DNA of 64,000 nucleotides from Pyronema omphalodes (Eukaryota; Ascomycota; Pezizomycetes; Pezizales; Pyronemataceae), in assembly GCA_024516155.1 (NCBI GenBank), contig JAJJXM010000016.1, forward strand, positions 124,001 to 188,000, written 5' to 3'. The position numbers were made by a program, and so were the translations under genes. A model generated the notes under the pieces. It searched no databases, was not told the DNA's origin, and saw only the letters and a program-made list of their open reading frames with translations. Below are positions 46,649-59,587 of the stretch, piece by piece; within the stretch, counting starts at the first letter, position 1; each line of letters opens with the position of its first letter.

Positions 46649-49600
46649 CTAATACTCGAGCTCCCCTGCACCTGGCCATCCTGCAGCACCTGGCCCTGCT
46701 CCCTGATCAACGCCTCTGCTTACATGCGGATGGTGTTTCTTGTTCTTTTTTCCCCATCCTTTTTTGTTCGACTCATTCTGAGCGTTGTTGATATTTGAAG
46801 CGTTGTTTCCACCTCCATGGTTTCCATGATTACCATGATTTCCTGCGTTATGGTAGTTATCGTTTCCTCCCTGGTTTCCATTTCCGCTGCTGGAGGATTG
46901 GAGAGAAGTTGCTGTTGTAGGATCGTGGGAAAACCGACAGTTATCGCCGTGTTTGCAGTTTCCTTTTTGATAGAAGACACAGAGAACGCTGTTCTTATTG
47001 TTGTTCTCAGATTGTTTTTGCTTCTTGTCCTTCTGAAACAATTGTTAGCGGGGTTCGGACGTGATTGTCAAACACATGGCAATCGGAAAATCAAGTCAAG
47101 AAAATGGGGAAAGAGGGACAAAAATGGGCATGGCCGCCGAATTTGACATCTAAGACGGGATCTTCGCGTCTAAGAACGGCGTCAATGGCAAGGTGTTGGA
47201 AACTAGAGTCGCGGTTCGCGGCTATGGCACACATGTGGTTCCATGGAGCGCAAACCGGTAAAACATGTACTCTTGTATTTCCAATCCTAATCGAGCTTGT
47301 TTCATCTCTTCAAGAGGCGTGTAGTTCTGGGACGCGTGTGATCAAAACTGGAGGCGTAGAGCCTCGTATCCCTCTTTTGAGTCGGCATTCGCGTATTACC
47401 GGAGATGCCCAAGCTCATAAAGTACGGTCTTGGAGTATTTTTATACCCACACTGTGAAGTGCGCTTAATGACCAGAACTTGTTTTACATGACTCCACGGC
47501 CAGGCAATTTCTAATAACAAGTAAAAGATTACTGCCTTCAGCCGTAGCTGTCACCGTATATTTTTATATAGGAAAGAGGGTTTTGAAAGTATGTTTAGAG
47601 TGTAGATTGATAATAGGTATAAGGTATCATTGTGAAAAAAAAAAAAACGGAATCATCTTCTTACCTTCTTCTTTCCCCATTTTTGGTTGCCTCCAGATCC
47701 TCCGTTGCCTGCGTTAGAGCCGGTAGCGGCGGGCGGTACGTCCTTGACGTTGTTATCCGACCAACCAACTGACTCGCGTAATTCCCGTCGGACGTCTCGC
47801 GTAGGAGCGGACTGTTGCTGTTGCTGCTCCTGTTGAGGCTGATCATATCCCCAGTTTCTAGGCCCAGCAGGTGGTTGCTCCTGGGCTGGTTGCTGCACTG
47901 GCTGTTGAAACGGCGGAATCAGTCCTGGAAACACGGGCATCTGTGGAAATCCTGTTGGCACATTTGGCTGTTGAAAGTTTGTTAGTCGAGCTATTATGTC
48001 GGCTACTGCATTGCTTTGTCCACCCTGGGCTTGTTGGGGCATTTGTGGCATTAAACTCTGTAAGAAGTTAGGTTGCATCTGTTGGGGCAGCGCAGCTTGT
48101 GGTTGTAGTGACTGCTGTGGCTGTTGCCCAAATGCTGATAGTAATGCTGTCAGATCCAACTGCGGAGGTTGAGGAACCGCAGCTGGTTGTTGCTGCTGTG
48201 GCTGCGGCGGTTGGATTCCAAACGCTTGCAGCGTTGCAAATAATGGATTAACAGCAGGCTGCGCCTGTGGCTGTTGAGGTTGTTGAAAAGCAGTTAGAAG
48301 CGAAGAAAGATCTGTTGTTTGCTGTACTGCTGGAATTGCAGGCATAACTGGTTGCGAAATTGGTATAACAGGTGCCAAAGGAATTCCAAGTTTTGTTTTG
48401 ATTTCATCCGGTAATGGGATGACAGTTGGCTCCACCACGGGATGTTTATCTGCACTCTCATCTGGTTCCTTTGGAGAAGGTGGTATATCCGTGGTAGATG
48501 TGTAAAATGCCGCTAAGGTGACTAGCTCACGCTGTGCTTGAATCTTGGCCTCCTCGCTTTCAACCACTTGTTGACCACCACGTTTTTCCGGGTAGTCTCT
48601 GGCATTCGGTTGTCTCTGGTATAAAGAGGCCTCCAAGTTGATAGCTACAATCATATTAGAATTCTGCCAAGAGACACGTGGAGATTAGTCTTACCTATTG
48701 GTTGGTACCAATCAATCATATCCTCATCTTCGTCAATGAAGTTCTTGTTCTTGAGTGCCTCTCCTTCACCAGCACCATCGCCCCAGTTGCCCTCCATGGA
48801 GCTGCTACCACCACCATAGTATTCGCCTTCAGGCTCTATCCATTCAATCATCTGTACTTTGACAAGATCATCGCCGGTTTTCCATCGTACAGACTTCTTC
48901 TTCTTCTTATCATCGTCGTTAGAGCGAGTTGCATCAGTAGTCTTGTTAGCAGCATCCGTATTCTTTTGGCCTTGCTCATTCTGTCGCTGTAAAAGCTGAC
49001 TGAAGATACTAGTGAAGGACGTGGTAGGTGGGGCGTCTGCTGACGGTGCGGTAGGCTTCTTTTCGGGGGCCCTGTCATGTGATTTGTGTTAGTCATCAAA
49101 AGTCACATCACAGTTTTTGAGACAAATCAATTGAGGAAAAACAAACTTTGTCGCGCTCTTAGCGGGTTCCACACTCTTCCCAAGAGTCTTGAAGAATCCT
49201 GAGCTTGCGGGAGGCTTAGATTTTGCCGCGGCCACAGCCGTGGTACTTGGTGCAATTGGGGCATTAGATGAAGCCGCATTGGCGGTAGCAGGCTTCTTAT
49301 CACCAGCATTTGAAGATGACGCAGGCGCTCCAGTTTTGATTGGCCCAGAGGGCGCCGCAGGTTTTTGACTATTGGAACTTGACACTGGATTCCGCGCATC
49401 GCCAATAGCAACCTTCTTTGCAGCACCAGAAGCGGCACCTTTTCCAACTTCGTCAATAGTCCTTTTGACTCCAGCATTAAGATTACTATTGCCTTCTTTT
49501 TTGGCAGTGACATTCCCAGTCGTAACAGGCTTCCCTTTTTCTGAGATATTAGAACGAGACTTTTTCTCACGATCCTTACGCTGTTTCTCTTTGTCAAGCT

Positions 49601-50943
49601 GCTGATAACGCGTTATTAGTAGAGTTGCGAATTCTCGGGATTTATCGAGTTCTGATTTCTTGTGAATGATGGTAAGCACCCTCTCCCACACTTGTTTTTC
49701 GTATAACTCCAAGGGCATACGGATTTGAGAAAGAAGCTATATATTACGGTAGTTAGTATTCGCTACAGAGGATTTTGGGGTTAGGTCGACTTGCTTTAAG
49801 TAGCTTGGGCATATGGATGCTCTTTTTGTCTTTGTTATGCTCATAGACGATCCATTTCCGTAACTTCATTGTAAACTGGTTCATTCTACCCAAAGCTACC
49901 AGTGTTTCATCATCTGCCGACTTCAAGATAGTATTGACAGATGCGTTTACTAAGTCAGTCTGTTCAGCCACGACATCCACAATGATATCCCATGTAGATG
50001 CCGCGATTTTACTCGCTTCAAGATCGTCATCCTCGGTTTCGAGGCACTCTTGAAGAAGGTACCGTATTTTTGCCACCGGTTCAGTGGGGACTTTGCTTCG
50101 TGTTGCAGTTTTGTTAGTTGATTTAAGACCACTAGGAGCATTTGACGGAGAAGCTGGAGTAGGAGATGGCGCAGAAGCAGGAGTTCCGAGTCTCGGTTTT
50201 TTGTTCGCAACCACTGTGGAAGTTAAAATGTCTCCGAGATAGGATAGCTTTTCTAGCGCCTCTGATGAGAGTAAGTAACACCGATTTTCAAGACCCGAAT
50301 TAAGAAGCTTACCATGTGCATCTGGAAATTCGTCGTTGCCATGAACACTGACGTTGGGAAAGTCGTCAATCCAAGTGAGAGCAACATTTGAGACACCTTG
50401 GGCCGAGTAATCTTGAAACTGATTCGCTTGGTTTATCTGATGGGGGCCTTCGTTAGGAGCCTGTCGTTCATGGTCTCCGGTAGGCCTAGAGTTTATTACG
50501 TTTGGAATTTGCGGAGATGGAACGGCGACACCATTCTGCGCGTACAAGTTCGGATTACTGACGGGCTGTGACCATACTCCTGGGCTTATCTGTCCATATT
50601 GTTGTGCTAGTGGAGCTGTAGTGGGAGGATACAAATGCGGATGTAATATTGGTCCAGGTGGTTGGCCGTACTGTTGATGCTGAGGGAAACCCTGCGTGAT
50701 ATGCTGTTGCTGTTGTTGCTGCTGCCAGTTAAGCGGATCTGGGTTGAATATATCAGTACGGTATTGCTGGGCCTGTAATGCCCCAAGGTCACCGTTGACA
50801 TTATAGAGAAACTGAGGGTTGTGTTGATGATGCGGTATTAGATGATGGCTCGTGGCGTATTGATTGTTGGAGGGAACGGCTGACGGAGCTGGGGAATGGT
50901 GATCTGACTCGCGCAGCTGCGCCGGATTACCGATGTTCGACAT
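46649..50943 (-). CDS. PNUTS/Ppn1-like protein phosphatase 1 regulatory subunit
   Basis: Five exons, 50943-49795, 49736-49147, 49071-48695, 48644-47665 and 47032-46649, give 1159 aa. The first 270 residues are Gln/Pro/His-rich. A TFIIS N-terminal-like (LW) helical domain lies at about 330-440 and is completed across the first splice (HMPKLLK joined to LLSQIRMPLELYEKQVWERV). At about residue 642 KKSVRWKTGDDLVKV carries a K-S-V-R-W motif of the RVxF type used to dock PP1. A Gln/Pro-rich stretch follows. Near the C-terminus a CCCH finger, CVFYQKGNCKHGDNCRFSH (C-x7-C-x5-C-x3-H), is followed by Gly/Asn/His repeats. LW domain, RVxF and C-terminal CCCH in this order define PNUTS; S. pombe Ppn1 scaffolds the PP1-Swd2.2 module of the cleavage and polyadenylation factor at transcription termination. 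Intron 1 has a GC donor (GCAAGT). Intron 4 is 632 nt, far longer than its neighbours. The role is inferred from architecture. Confidence 0.87.
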
Positions 50944-53900
50944 GACAGAAAAAGCAAGACGACGAGAAGATATCAATCTTCCTCAATCGTATACCAGTAC
51001 AGTGTGCAAGTCTTTTGCCTTTGACAGGTGTGTTATCCACGCGTGTCGCCAAGAGTAGCTCGTATCTCAAGACAGGAAGCAATCTTTTTTTTTTCGGTGT
51101 TTCCAACAACGGATGCGATCACGTCTCTGTCGAGGCCCAGAATGTTTTAGTAGTCAAAGTTGATCAACCACAACTTTATGCCACCTTTCTACCAGCGGAG
51201 TAGTAGATTCAAGTGGAGTAGGGTTGGTTCTGCGTAAGGGACTAAATACAACTGGTAAAAGATCTGCAGCAGCAGTCAGAGCAAGCACAACGCGTTAACA
51301 CAAGTAAGCACCAACGAGGCAGTAGGCAGATGAAGGGTCCGAAGGAGCAAGTCAACGACCACCAGCAAACCAAACACTCAGCTCAGCTGACCACGGCTGA
51401 GAGACAGGCACTAGCCTGAATGGAATAGAATGCGTAGTGTTGAGACAGGCTCACGGAAATGGAAATAGGGGACGGCGGCGAGGGGAAGCAGGAAAGACAG
51501 TGCAGCGTCAGTGGCAGTGGCAAGCAGAGCCTTATTTTTGTGCGACGCGACCAGCCGTAGGGCGGATAACAATCGATTCAAATCGATCGCGTCTGGCTTT
51601 GCTCGCTCTGATGACGGGATAGACGGGGGACGGGTGGGGGTGCAAAAGGTGTGGTGGCTAGGAGAAAAAAAAAAAAGAACAAGGCTCCGCAAATCCAGCA
51701 CCTCATACGGAATTCGGGCAAATTAGGGGGCAGTAATTCGGGATAATTTGGGCTAAATGGGGAAAAAGGAGCTTCGGGAACGGATGGGGATAATATTAAC
51801 CGTTTTTGGCAATTTAACGATCTTTTCTTCCTCAGCATTCGGCGGCGGTTACTGTGCGTCTGTGTGCTTCGTGTGGGCTCCGTGTGGGCTCCGTGTGGGC
51901 TGTGGGCTGTGGGCTGTGGGCTGTGGGTTCTCTCTCCGGATTGAGGGCTCTCTCTCCTGGGTCGCGCGGGCCTTGTTTGTCGCTTGACCAGCCAGCAAGG
52001 CAAGTGAGCGAGTGGATTTCGTCGCGATTTGATGACCAGCAGCTGGGTTTCCAGCTTTCCTGTCTGCCCTGCTTTACGCCTCCCTTTCTGAGTCCCTTTT
52101 CTGAGTCCCTAATCACCGGATTTCTTCTGTTCCCTATGCACACCGATTCTTTGTATGTGTTTGTATTCCTGTGCTCTCTTAAGACAGAGATGTATCTGCA
52201 CTCAAAGCCCTTACAAAGCGAGTTCAAAGAACTTCAGAGCAGTAAAGTTGTTTGGGATGGGCGGCGCTTTTCTCGCCTTTTCGCACCCAATTTCTTACTC
52301 ACCAACCCCCTTAGGAAGCGGCGACGATTAAGTGGCGACGATTCCACTTGCCAAAACACTGCTCACAAGGGCTGCAAAGTAAAAAGTAAAGAATAGAACG
52401 TTCGTAGCAGGCGTAGGATGGGGGGACGAGATGTAGAGAACGCGTCTTGCGTCCTCTGTTAAGCGTTGTTGATGAAGAAGAAGAAGATGAAGAGGGAGAA
52501 GGTGGAAGCCAAGGAGAAGAAAGAAAGTGGAGAAGAAACCCGAGATGACGGCAAGGCGAGCTGGCTCATTTGACTGGGGACGAGAGTGGAAGGGAAGTTT
52601 TCTGGTCCAACTCATTAACACTGCCGGCGCTTGGCAGGTGAAGCTTACTAACTAGGATGTCGCGCAGCATGATTTCCGGCCCCGCTCAACACCTCCTCAC
52701 AAGCTACTCCCTCGATCGATGGTCTTGTTTTTGACACCGACAAAGGAAGAACCTCATACCTTCAACCGTCCTTTTCGTGATGAATCTACCACTCGGCCTT
52801 TCACAGGCGGATCTCGGGTCTGCTTTCTCTATGCTCCACTTTGAATACTTGAAGCTTACTTATCAAGTGTTCTGGCTGACTTTAATTCTCAGACGATTCT
52901 CTTACCAGATACCTTCTTTCTATAGTTTTTGAGCACCTTATTGCCTTTAAGAATCCAGCAACGCCAATACCGTATCATACGACAAGCTCTGACAACAATC
53001 ACACACTCTACGCGCTCCCCATAATTCTATTTGGGGTACCATGACACACCATGTTTACCTCTCAGTGCTACATACCAGCATTCTTGTGCCCTTGACTGCC
53101 GTCTTGGAGTACGGGATGATTATTTCTTAAGCTCTGACCTTTGACAGATTCACGTTCAGCCCCCGATAAACCACTCCGTACCACTTGACGCCAAACTCTA
53201 CAATTTTTGACGAGCCTCGCAGTACACAAGCAAAAGGAGCTACAGTTCCGATTTACATACTCCTACTACCCACCTGGTACCATCTTGCAATGTCCGCAGA
53301 CAGGTGATTTGTCATTTTTATGGCATCACCATATTCCAGCTCAAACCGCCCAGAAGCGCGCAACTACCAATCTATTCCTTGCCTCTCAACAGCTATATTC
53401 AACTGCATTATTGAGGCGTTTTTAATACTCTGTAAACACCCGCGTTTAGCAGCGCTAGAATTTCCAAGGATCTTATGTACTTTAGTCTTTATGCAGACTA
53501 ACAGTCTGGAAAGCTGCGGATCTTGCATTTTTGCACTTTTGCCACTAACAACCTTACAAAATGATGATTATGGACTTACTCTTGAGGATTTCCTAAATTA
53601 GATTCTGTTAACCCAAAACCTCTTTTTTTTTACAGCTTTTCTATCTGTAGATTTAGTTCGGGATGGTGAAATAGAATATGCCTGCTTTTCACCTATCCTT
53701 TAAAACGTGCTTTCTTTCCTCTTTAATCGGTTCCGTGAGATATCATCCATTATAATTAACCCCTCTTACAAAGTATCCTGTTCAAGAACATATCCTCTAT
53801 ACAAGGTATAATGTCCACAGCCTCAACGCGCATCTCAAGCAATCACTCGCACCGACCCTTCCTCCTTCCTCAATTCCAGGATATCATCTGTACATCTATA

Positions 53901-56073
53901 TAAAGCTACATACTCATACATCCCTTCAATCCCCTACATCCCTCCACTCTCGACAAATCATTGTATCATTGTACGATGACATATGTAGATATATATATCG
54001 ATACTCCACCATACTATAAAACACAAAGACCTTACCCTTAAGCCTACACACCACTGCCTAACGAAAATCCTTACCAATAGCACCCAGCTGTCAGATACCT
54101 ACAAGTAGCTATCATGTCGGTGCTGAGATCTTTACAAGTAGCTATCGGTACTGAGATATTTTCAAGACAGAGGTAGAAGGTATGGTAGGAGCATAGGAGA
54201 TGAATTGGAGTGCTAGCAACCGGGCTACTAAGCTATCTCTGGAGTCTGGAGTATGGATCACGGCGTGGTATAACATGAGGTCTTGAGGGTTGGGGGATCA
54301 ATGTTCAGGTTTTAATACGTCCCTGGAGCTGGCTAGTTGACTATGTAGCTGGATATGTACGTCATTGACTTCTCGTTTCGCGGATTTGATAACCAGTACG
54401 TAACGAGTTTATGAATTCAAAGCTTGTTTGTATCTAAGTTCTAGCCTCGTTTTATAGTGCAGTATCTGTTGTCTTTTTAATCCTGTCTTTTTTTTTAAAA
54501 AAAAAAACAAATCCTATGTGTTTTCTGAAATCATCGTGGGGGGTTGCGGCGTTTATTTCGTATTAGTTGTATTATAGAAACTGGTTGGTATGTAGGGTGA
54601 TATGGCTTTGGGATCTTTTGTGCGGTGGTTTACCGTTTCTTAATTGCTTGAATAGAAATAAAAAAATTCATAAATGAAGAAAAATGTAAACTTTTGTTAA
54701 CCCCCATCTTAAGTTTCTAAAGCCTAGAAACATCTTCGCTTCTGTTTAAAATCAGTTGCTTTGCCTGTTATTTACATAAATGTAAACATGCCGTGGAAGC
54801 TCGCCGCACTACTACATAGCCACTGTCAACTCCATTTATACCAGATTGTGTATATCATATTTTCGACATGGAATGGTATGAGGCTGCATTATATATTCAC
54901 GATATCCTGGTAATTTATTCAGCCACCAAAATAAAAAATAAAAAGTAAAAAACAGCTGATGTTATTTTATTTTGGGGTAGGTATTCCAGATCATGGTAAG
55001 GTGTTCTGGATGTTCTGATGTGCTTGTAGGAGTTCCGTTCATTGTTGCGAAGTATGAATGAGGTTGGAGTTAAGGTAAGGAGGGTTTAAAGACACAGAGA
55101 TATAAAGACACAAAGACAACTACATAGCAGAGCCTACAGGAGGCGGCTGTAGACCTTACATACAGAGATAGTTATAGGCACTTCTTCCAACTTCCTGCCT
55201 CCTCTCTCTCTCTTCTGCATGGCACACGAGGTATGGCATACCGGTGATCGCGAGGGTGCTTTTAAACGAGTTGTCATAAAATCATCTCTCAGTTATCACT
55301 CGAGTGGCTGAGCTATTCTGCTTTTAGTGAGCTTAAATATTGGACTTCACCGAACTTTGTTGAACTTATGGTGCCCATATGGTGCCATACATAGCCATAT
55401 TGTTTCCATATGCGGGCTGTCTAGTACTCGTAAACTAGGGCGCCTATGTACCTATGCTTATGTAGGAGTTTTAGGCTTTTAGCCGACCTTTCCCCAACCA
55501 CCATCAAATCGTCTGCGACATCCCAAGTTGGGCTCTACTCTAAATCTGTCCAATAACGCAGGAGAAGTTTTGTCGATCACTGCATCAGCACCAGCTGTCA
55601 CAAATTCTGTAGCTTTATTCCCGAATTGGTATTTCTACAGCATGGAAATTTATGACGGGATACTCTCCAATTGGCACAAAAATTCTTCAAGAGAGTGATT
55701 GGAGCATTTTGATTGTCCATCATAGTAATCAATTGTCTAGAGAAGCTAAAAATGGCAGACTTTGTTGAACTTTGTTTTTGCTGGGCTTTGCTGAGCTTTG
55801 CTGGACTCCGTTGGACTCCGTTGGACTCTGCTGGACTCTGCTGGACTTTGTCTTTCACAGGCGCACAACGACATCATAGGCTCGCTAAATCGGAGCCTCC
55901 CTAGTTGCATGAGCTTCATGCATCGACAACACCAATGAGACTTTGAAGCATGGCATTTACCTGCTTTGTCGCGTTGGGGGGGATCTGCCTCGCTGCCCAT
56001 GGATTACTGTGAGCCCGTGAAAACTCCCCCATCTTATCATCGCCCCTAAAGGCACCGAGAAGCCGAAGCAATC
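50944..56073. other. Long intergenic region between the PNUTS-like and NLR genes
   Basis: About 5.1 kb with no supported gene. The first 300 bp is the leader/promoter of the leftward gene. GTGGGCT(CC/GT) repeats lie at 51875-51935, an AT-rich spacer at 53.6-55.6 kb and a TTTGCTGGACTC-type array at 55755-55855. Frames at 53.2-53.6 kb are short and featureless. Confidence 0.55.
55755..55855. repeat. TTTGCTGGACTC minisatellite
   Basis: Eight or nine imperfect 10-12-bp units (CTTTGCTGG, GACTCCGTTG, GACTCTGCTG). Its inverse complement resembles the GACAAAG array at 28430-28625, so both may derive from one repeat family. Confidence 0.7.
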
Positions 56074-59000
56074 ATGACGATGTGGTCATCCGTTAAATCC
56101 AGTTTGAGCTGGAAAACTCATAGGGCGAAAAAGAAATCGAAGAGTGGAAGCGTGTTGGGAGTTGAGTATGATAGTCTTGATGTAGCTGTGGTGAGTTACC
56201 CCTTGCGCAAGCGAAGACGAGCAAAGAAGAGGCTGGAGAACCAGCGGAGAGTTAACAATTGAGCAACACAAGACTGACGATGGCTGATAGCAGGATGTTC
56301 CAGAGAATACAGAGGATTGCGGGATCTTTCCTCTGGGAGAGCAGAAACCCGAGACGGAGTATGAAGTAGAGTACGTTCCCGCTCCCGTTCCACAGCCTTC
56401 TGAGCCGTCTCAAGTCTCACAACCTCCACCTTCCTCCATCAAAGCTTCGACAGCTTCGCAAAATGAGGTTAAGCTGACATGTCACAGTATAATAGCTCTC
56501 CATGGCCTAGGCGGTCACTGGAAAAACACCTGGACCGACACGAACGGCAAATTCTGGCTTCGAGACTACCTACCGGAGAAGCTCATCAACGCGCGCGTTC
56601 TGAGCTGGGGCTACAACTCGTACAAAGCATTTACCAGGGGTGAAGCTGAGCTCGAAGAGGCAGCGAAAGAATTTCTAGATGCCATTGAAGAGGCGAGAAC
56701 GGATAAGACGCGACCGGTCGTGATTATTGCGCACAGTCTTGGTGGGGTGTTGGCGAAGCGGGTACGTCACCTCTGTTCGAGGTTCTCGTGACGTGCGCAA
56801 TCGTCAACGAGGTGTCATGGATGCTTGTGAGCGCGGCTAATGTTTTATGCACAGGCTATGATTCTAGCACATGAAAAATCCCAGGACTACGGTGGGCTAT
56901 TAAAGTGTATCCATGGAATTGGATTTTTTGGAACACCACACAAAGGAGCGGATGTGGAGTATTGGAGACAGTTTACCGCGGATGTTTTCAAAGTCTCGCC
57001 ATTAGAACAGAATTCAAGACTTGCACCGGCTCTGGGCAAAAACGCGGAGTCATTCAAGGAGATTTCGCAAAAGTTTGTGACTAGAGCTTCAGCGTTGCAG
57101 ATTAGGAGCTTTTATGAGACAAGTAAAACACAGGGTGATTTTGTGAGTGACGTACCGGTGATTTTTTTTTTCCGGGGGACGTGAGCTAATTTTGGCGATA
57201 GATTGTGGATGAAGAAGCAGTCTCCTTAGGCCTGCCTAATGAAATGGTAGTAGCAGTTATGGACTCGGATCACAAGTCCATGTGCAAGTTTGGGAACCCG
57301 AAAAGCCAAAAGTACGCCCCGGTCGAGAGATCAATGAAGAAATTGGCGAACTCTGCTATATCCAGTCAGGTCTTAAGTAGGGAAACCCAGCCATACTTCT
57401 AATATGTTTACCTTATTTCTTATGCTTGTAATGACTATAATTTTTAATGATAATGCTAAATTATACCTCCGTCTTAATAGCTCCTGCATTTCTCTCGCAA
57501 GAAGAAAAGGATTGCTTACAATATCTTGACTCAACAAACTACATATCACATAAAGAAAGAAATCCAAAGCCAGTAGACGGAACCTGTGAATGGATTCTCG
57601 AACACCAGAGATATCAATTTTGGCAGAATGATGAGGAGAAATCCTCCTTGCTGTGGATTTCTGGAGACCCCGGATGTGGTCTGTACGCCTCGAGTACTAA
57701 CCCTTGATATACTTTATATTGACCATACCAGGCAAGAGTGTCCTTTCAGCCTTCTTGCTCACCAAACTCTCTGATCAATATCGACCAAGCCCAGCTAGTC
57801 CTGCCGGCGTAAGCAAAGCCACAGTTCTTCACTTCTTCTTCGCCACCTCCTTGGAGTCCTCCCGCACCGCCATCTCCGCCTTGAACGCCATCCTACACCA
57901 ACTATTCCTCGCCCGGCCTCTACTACTTCCACACCTTGTCAGCCCTTACCTCAACCGCGGTCAAGGAATCTTCAAAGACTTTGCTTCTCTGTGGTCTGTT
58001 TTCTTCACTGCCATATCAGATGCCAGATGTGGTAACATCTTCCTCATCCTTGATGGACTGGACGAATGCGACCTCGAAACCCGCACCCTCCTCACCGGAG
58101 CGTTAATTGATTTCTATGCCGTTGCGGAGGCAAGACGTGATAGTCTTTCTTCCCTTAAAACTATTATTACATCACGAAACATTCCGAGCATATCAAAGTC
58201 TTTCTCCATTATGCCCTCCATTCATTTAGAAACAGAAGAAGAAGCAAAGAATATAAATAACGACATCGCCTTTCTCGTCACCACCAAAGTTAAACACATT
58301 GCCAGGAAGCGAGCGTTAACAGTGTCAGAACGCTTCCAACTGGAAACAGATCTCAACACCAAAGCCTCTGGCTCCTTCCTCTGGGCCGCTCTTGTCCTTA
58401 AACTAATAGAAGACTCTGAGTCACCCATTCAAGTCGTTGCCTCACTTCCAGATACCCTCGAAAGTCTCTATGCCGCCATACTCAGCAGTAGCCCGGATGT
58501 CCAAATGACTCGGAAGATGCTTCACATACTCCTGGCCTCTACCCGTCCATTAACACTACCAGAGATGGCGACAGCCCTATCCGTCTCTCCGTCTATTTCC
58601 CGTCTTTCCGATCTTCCAGTCCTGGACATCAACCAGATCCTACAATCCCATCTAGGTCCTCTAATCCGTATCATCTCTAACCGTCTTTACCTCTGCCACC
58701 AAACACTGCTTAACTATCTCCACAACCCCATCGCTACAACTTCCCCAGCCATGAGCCAAGGACTCTGGAAATCCTCCTTCCACCCCATAGCCTCAAACCG
58801 TGTATTATCAGAAATCTGCACCAGCTACCTCCTCTTTCCAGAATTCGCCACAGCCCCCGCATATCCCCTAGTACCCTTTATCCCACCGGAAGAGGCCGCC
58901 GTGAAAGATTTCTGCACCAAACAACCACTCCTCGAGTACGCCGCCACCTACTGGGTAGCCCACATCCAATGCAGCAACATCAGCGACTCACCGCAGTTAC

Positions 59001-59587
59001 TAGAGGCCGCAATAATGTTAAGCGACACACGAGATTTACGAACAAGGTTTTGGATCTCCGCTATTAGGAACCATATATTCCATTTATATTTCTCTGATGA
59101 ATTAAATATGGATTCTTCAGCGGATCTTTTGTTGCCGACTTATCTTGGACTCGTTGATGTGGTGCGGCATTTGTTGGCTTTAAATGTTGATACGGAGGTT
59201 AGGGCTCATACGTTTGGTGCTACTGCGCTGCATCTTGCGGCGGCTAGGAGAGTGAGAGCGCATTTGGAGTTACCGCAGGCGGGGGGTTTTCATGATTATC
59301 AGATTGTTAGATTACTGCTGGGTGCTGGGGCGGATATAGAGGCCAGAAGACCGGGGGGTGAAAATGTGGTTATGGAGGCGGTGAATTATCAGGGGACAGG
59401 AAGAGAGGTTGTGGAGTTATTGGAGAACTGGGGGAAGCCAGGAACGGTATCGCCGGAAGTTAAAGGACCCCCAAAAACTGAGCAGGAGGCAATTGTTAGG
59501 GTGCTTTTGGAGTATGGCGCAGATGTGGATAAGAAGGATTGCTGGGGAGAGACGGCGAGAAGTAGAGGAAGGTATTGGGCTGAGTGA
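56074..59587 (+). CDS. NLR-like protein: hydrolase (SesB-type), NACHT, ankyrin
   Basis: Six exons, 56074-56190, 56294-56761, 56855-57142, 57202-57376, 57481-57678 and 57732-59587, give 1033 aa. After a basic, Pro-rich N-terminus, an alpha/beta hydrolase domain (about 100-330) shows IIALHGLGGHW, the nucleophile elbow AHSLGG (Ser at about 189) and FFGTPHKGAD. SDHKSMCKFG may supply the catalytic His. A connector ends in TCEWIL. The NACHT domain follows with Walker A GDPGCGKS, split by intron 5, and Walker B FLILDGLDECD. The C-terminus has ankyrin-like units (TALHLAAARR, IVRLLLGAGADIEAR, VLLEYGADVDKKDCWGETA). The ankyrin array is short and stops soon after a unit start, perhaps trimmed. Such fungal NLRs act in non-self recognition and heterokaryon incompatibility: ligand binding by repeats, oligomerisation by NACHT, execution by the N-terminal domain. 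That role is inferred. The exon 4-5 border is the least certain. Confidence 0.88.

Noticed and set aside
46264..46791. Plus-strand frame of 175 codons
   Set aside because: It runs through a C19 tract and over the last exon of the opposite-strand PNUTS-like gene.
47065..47457. Plus-strand 130-codon frame inside intron 4 of the PNUTS-like gene
   Set aside because: No domain, no splice context and ordinary composition; kept only as part of the long-intron remark.
50944..50976. Extension of the PNUTS-like protein to 50976
   Set aside because: It would start at TTG; the first ATG is at 50943.
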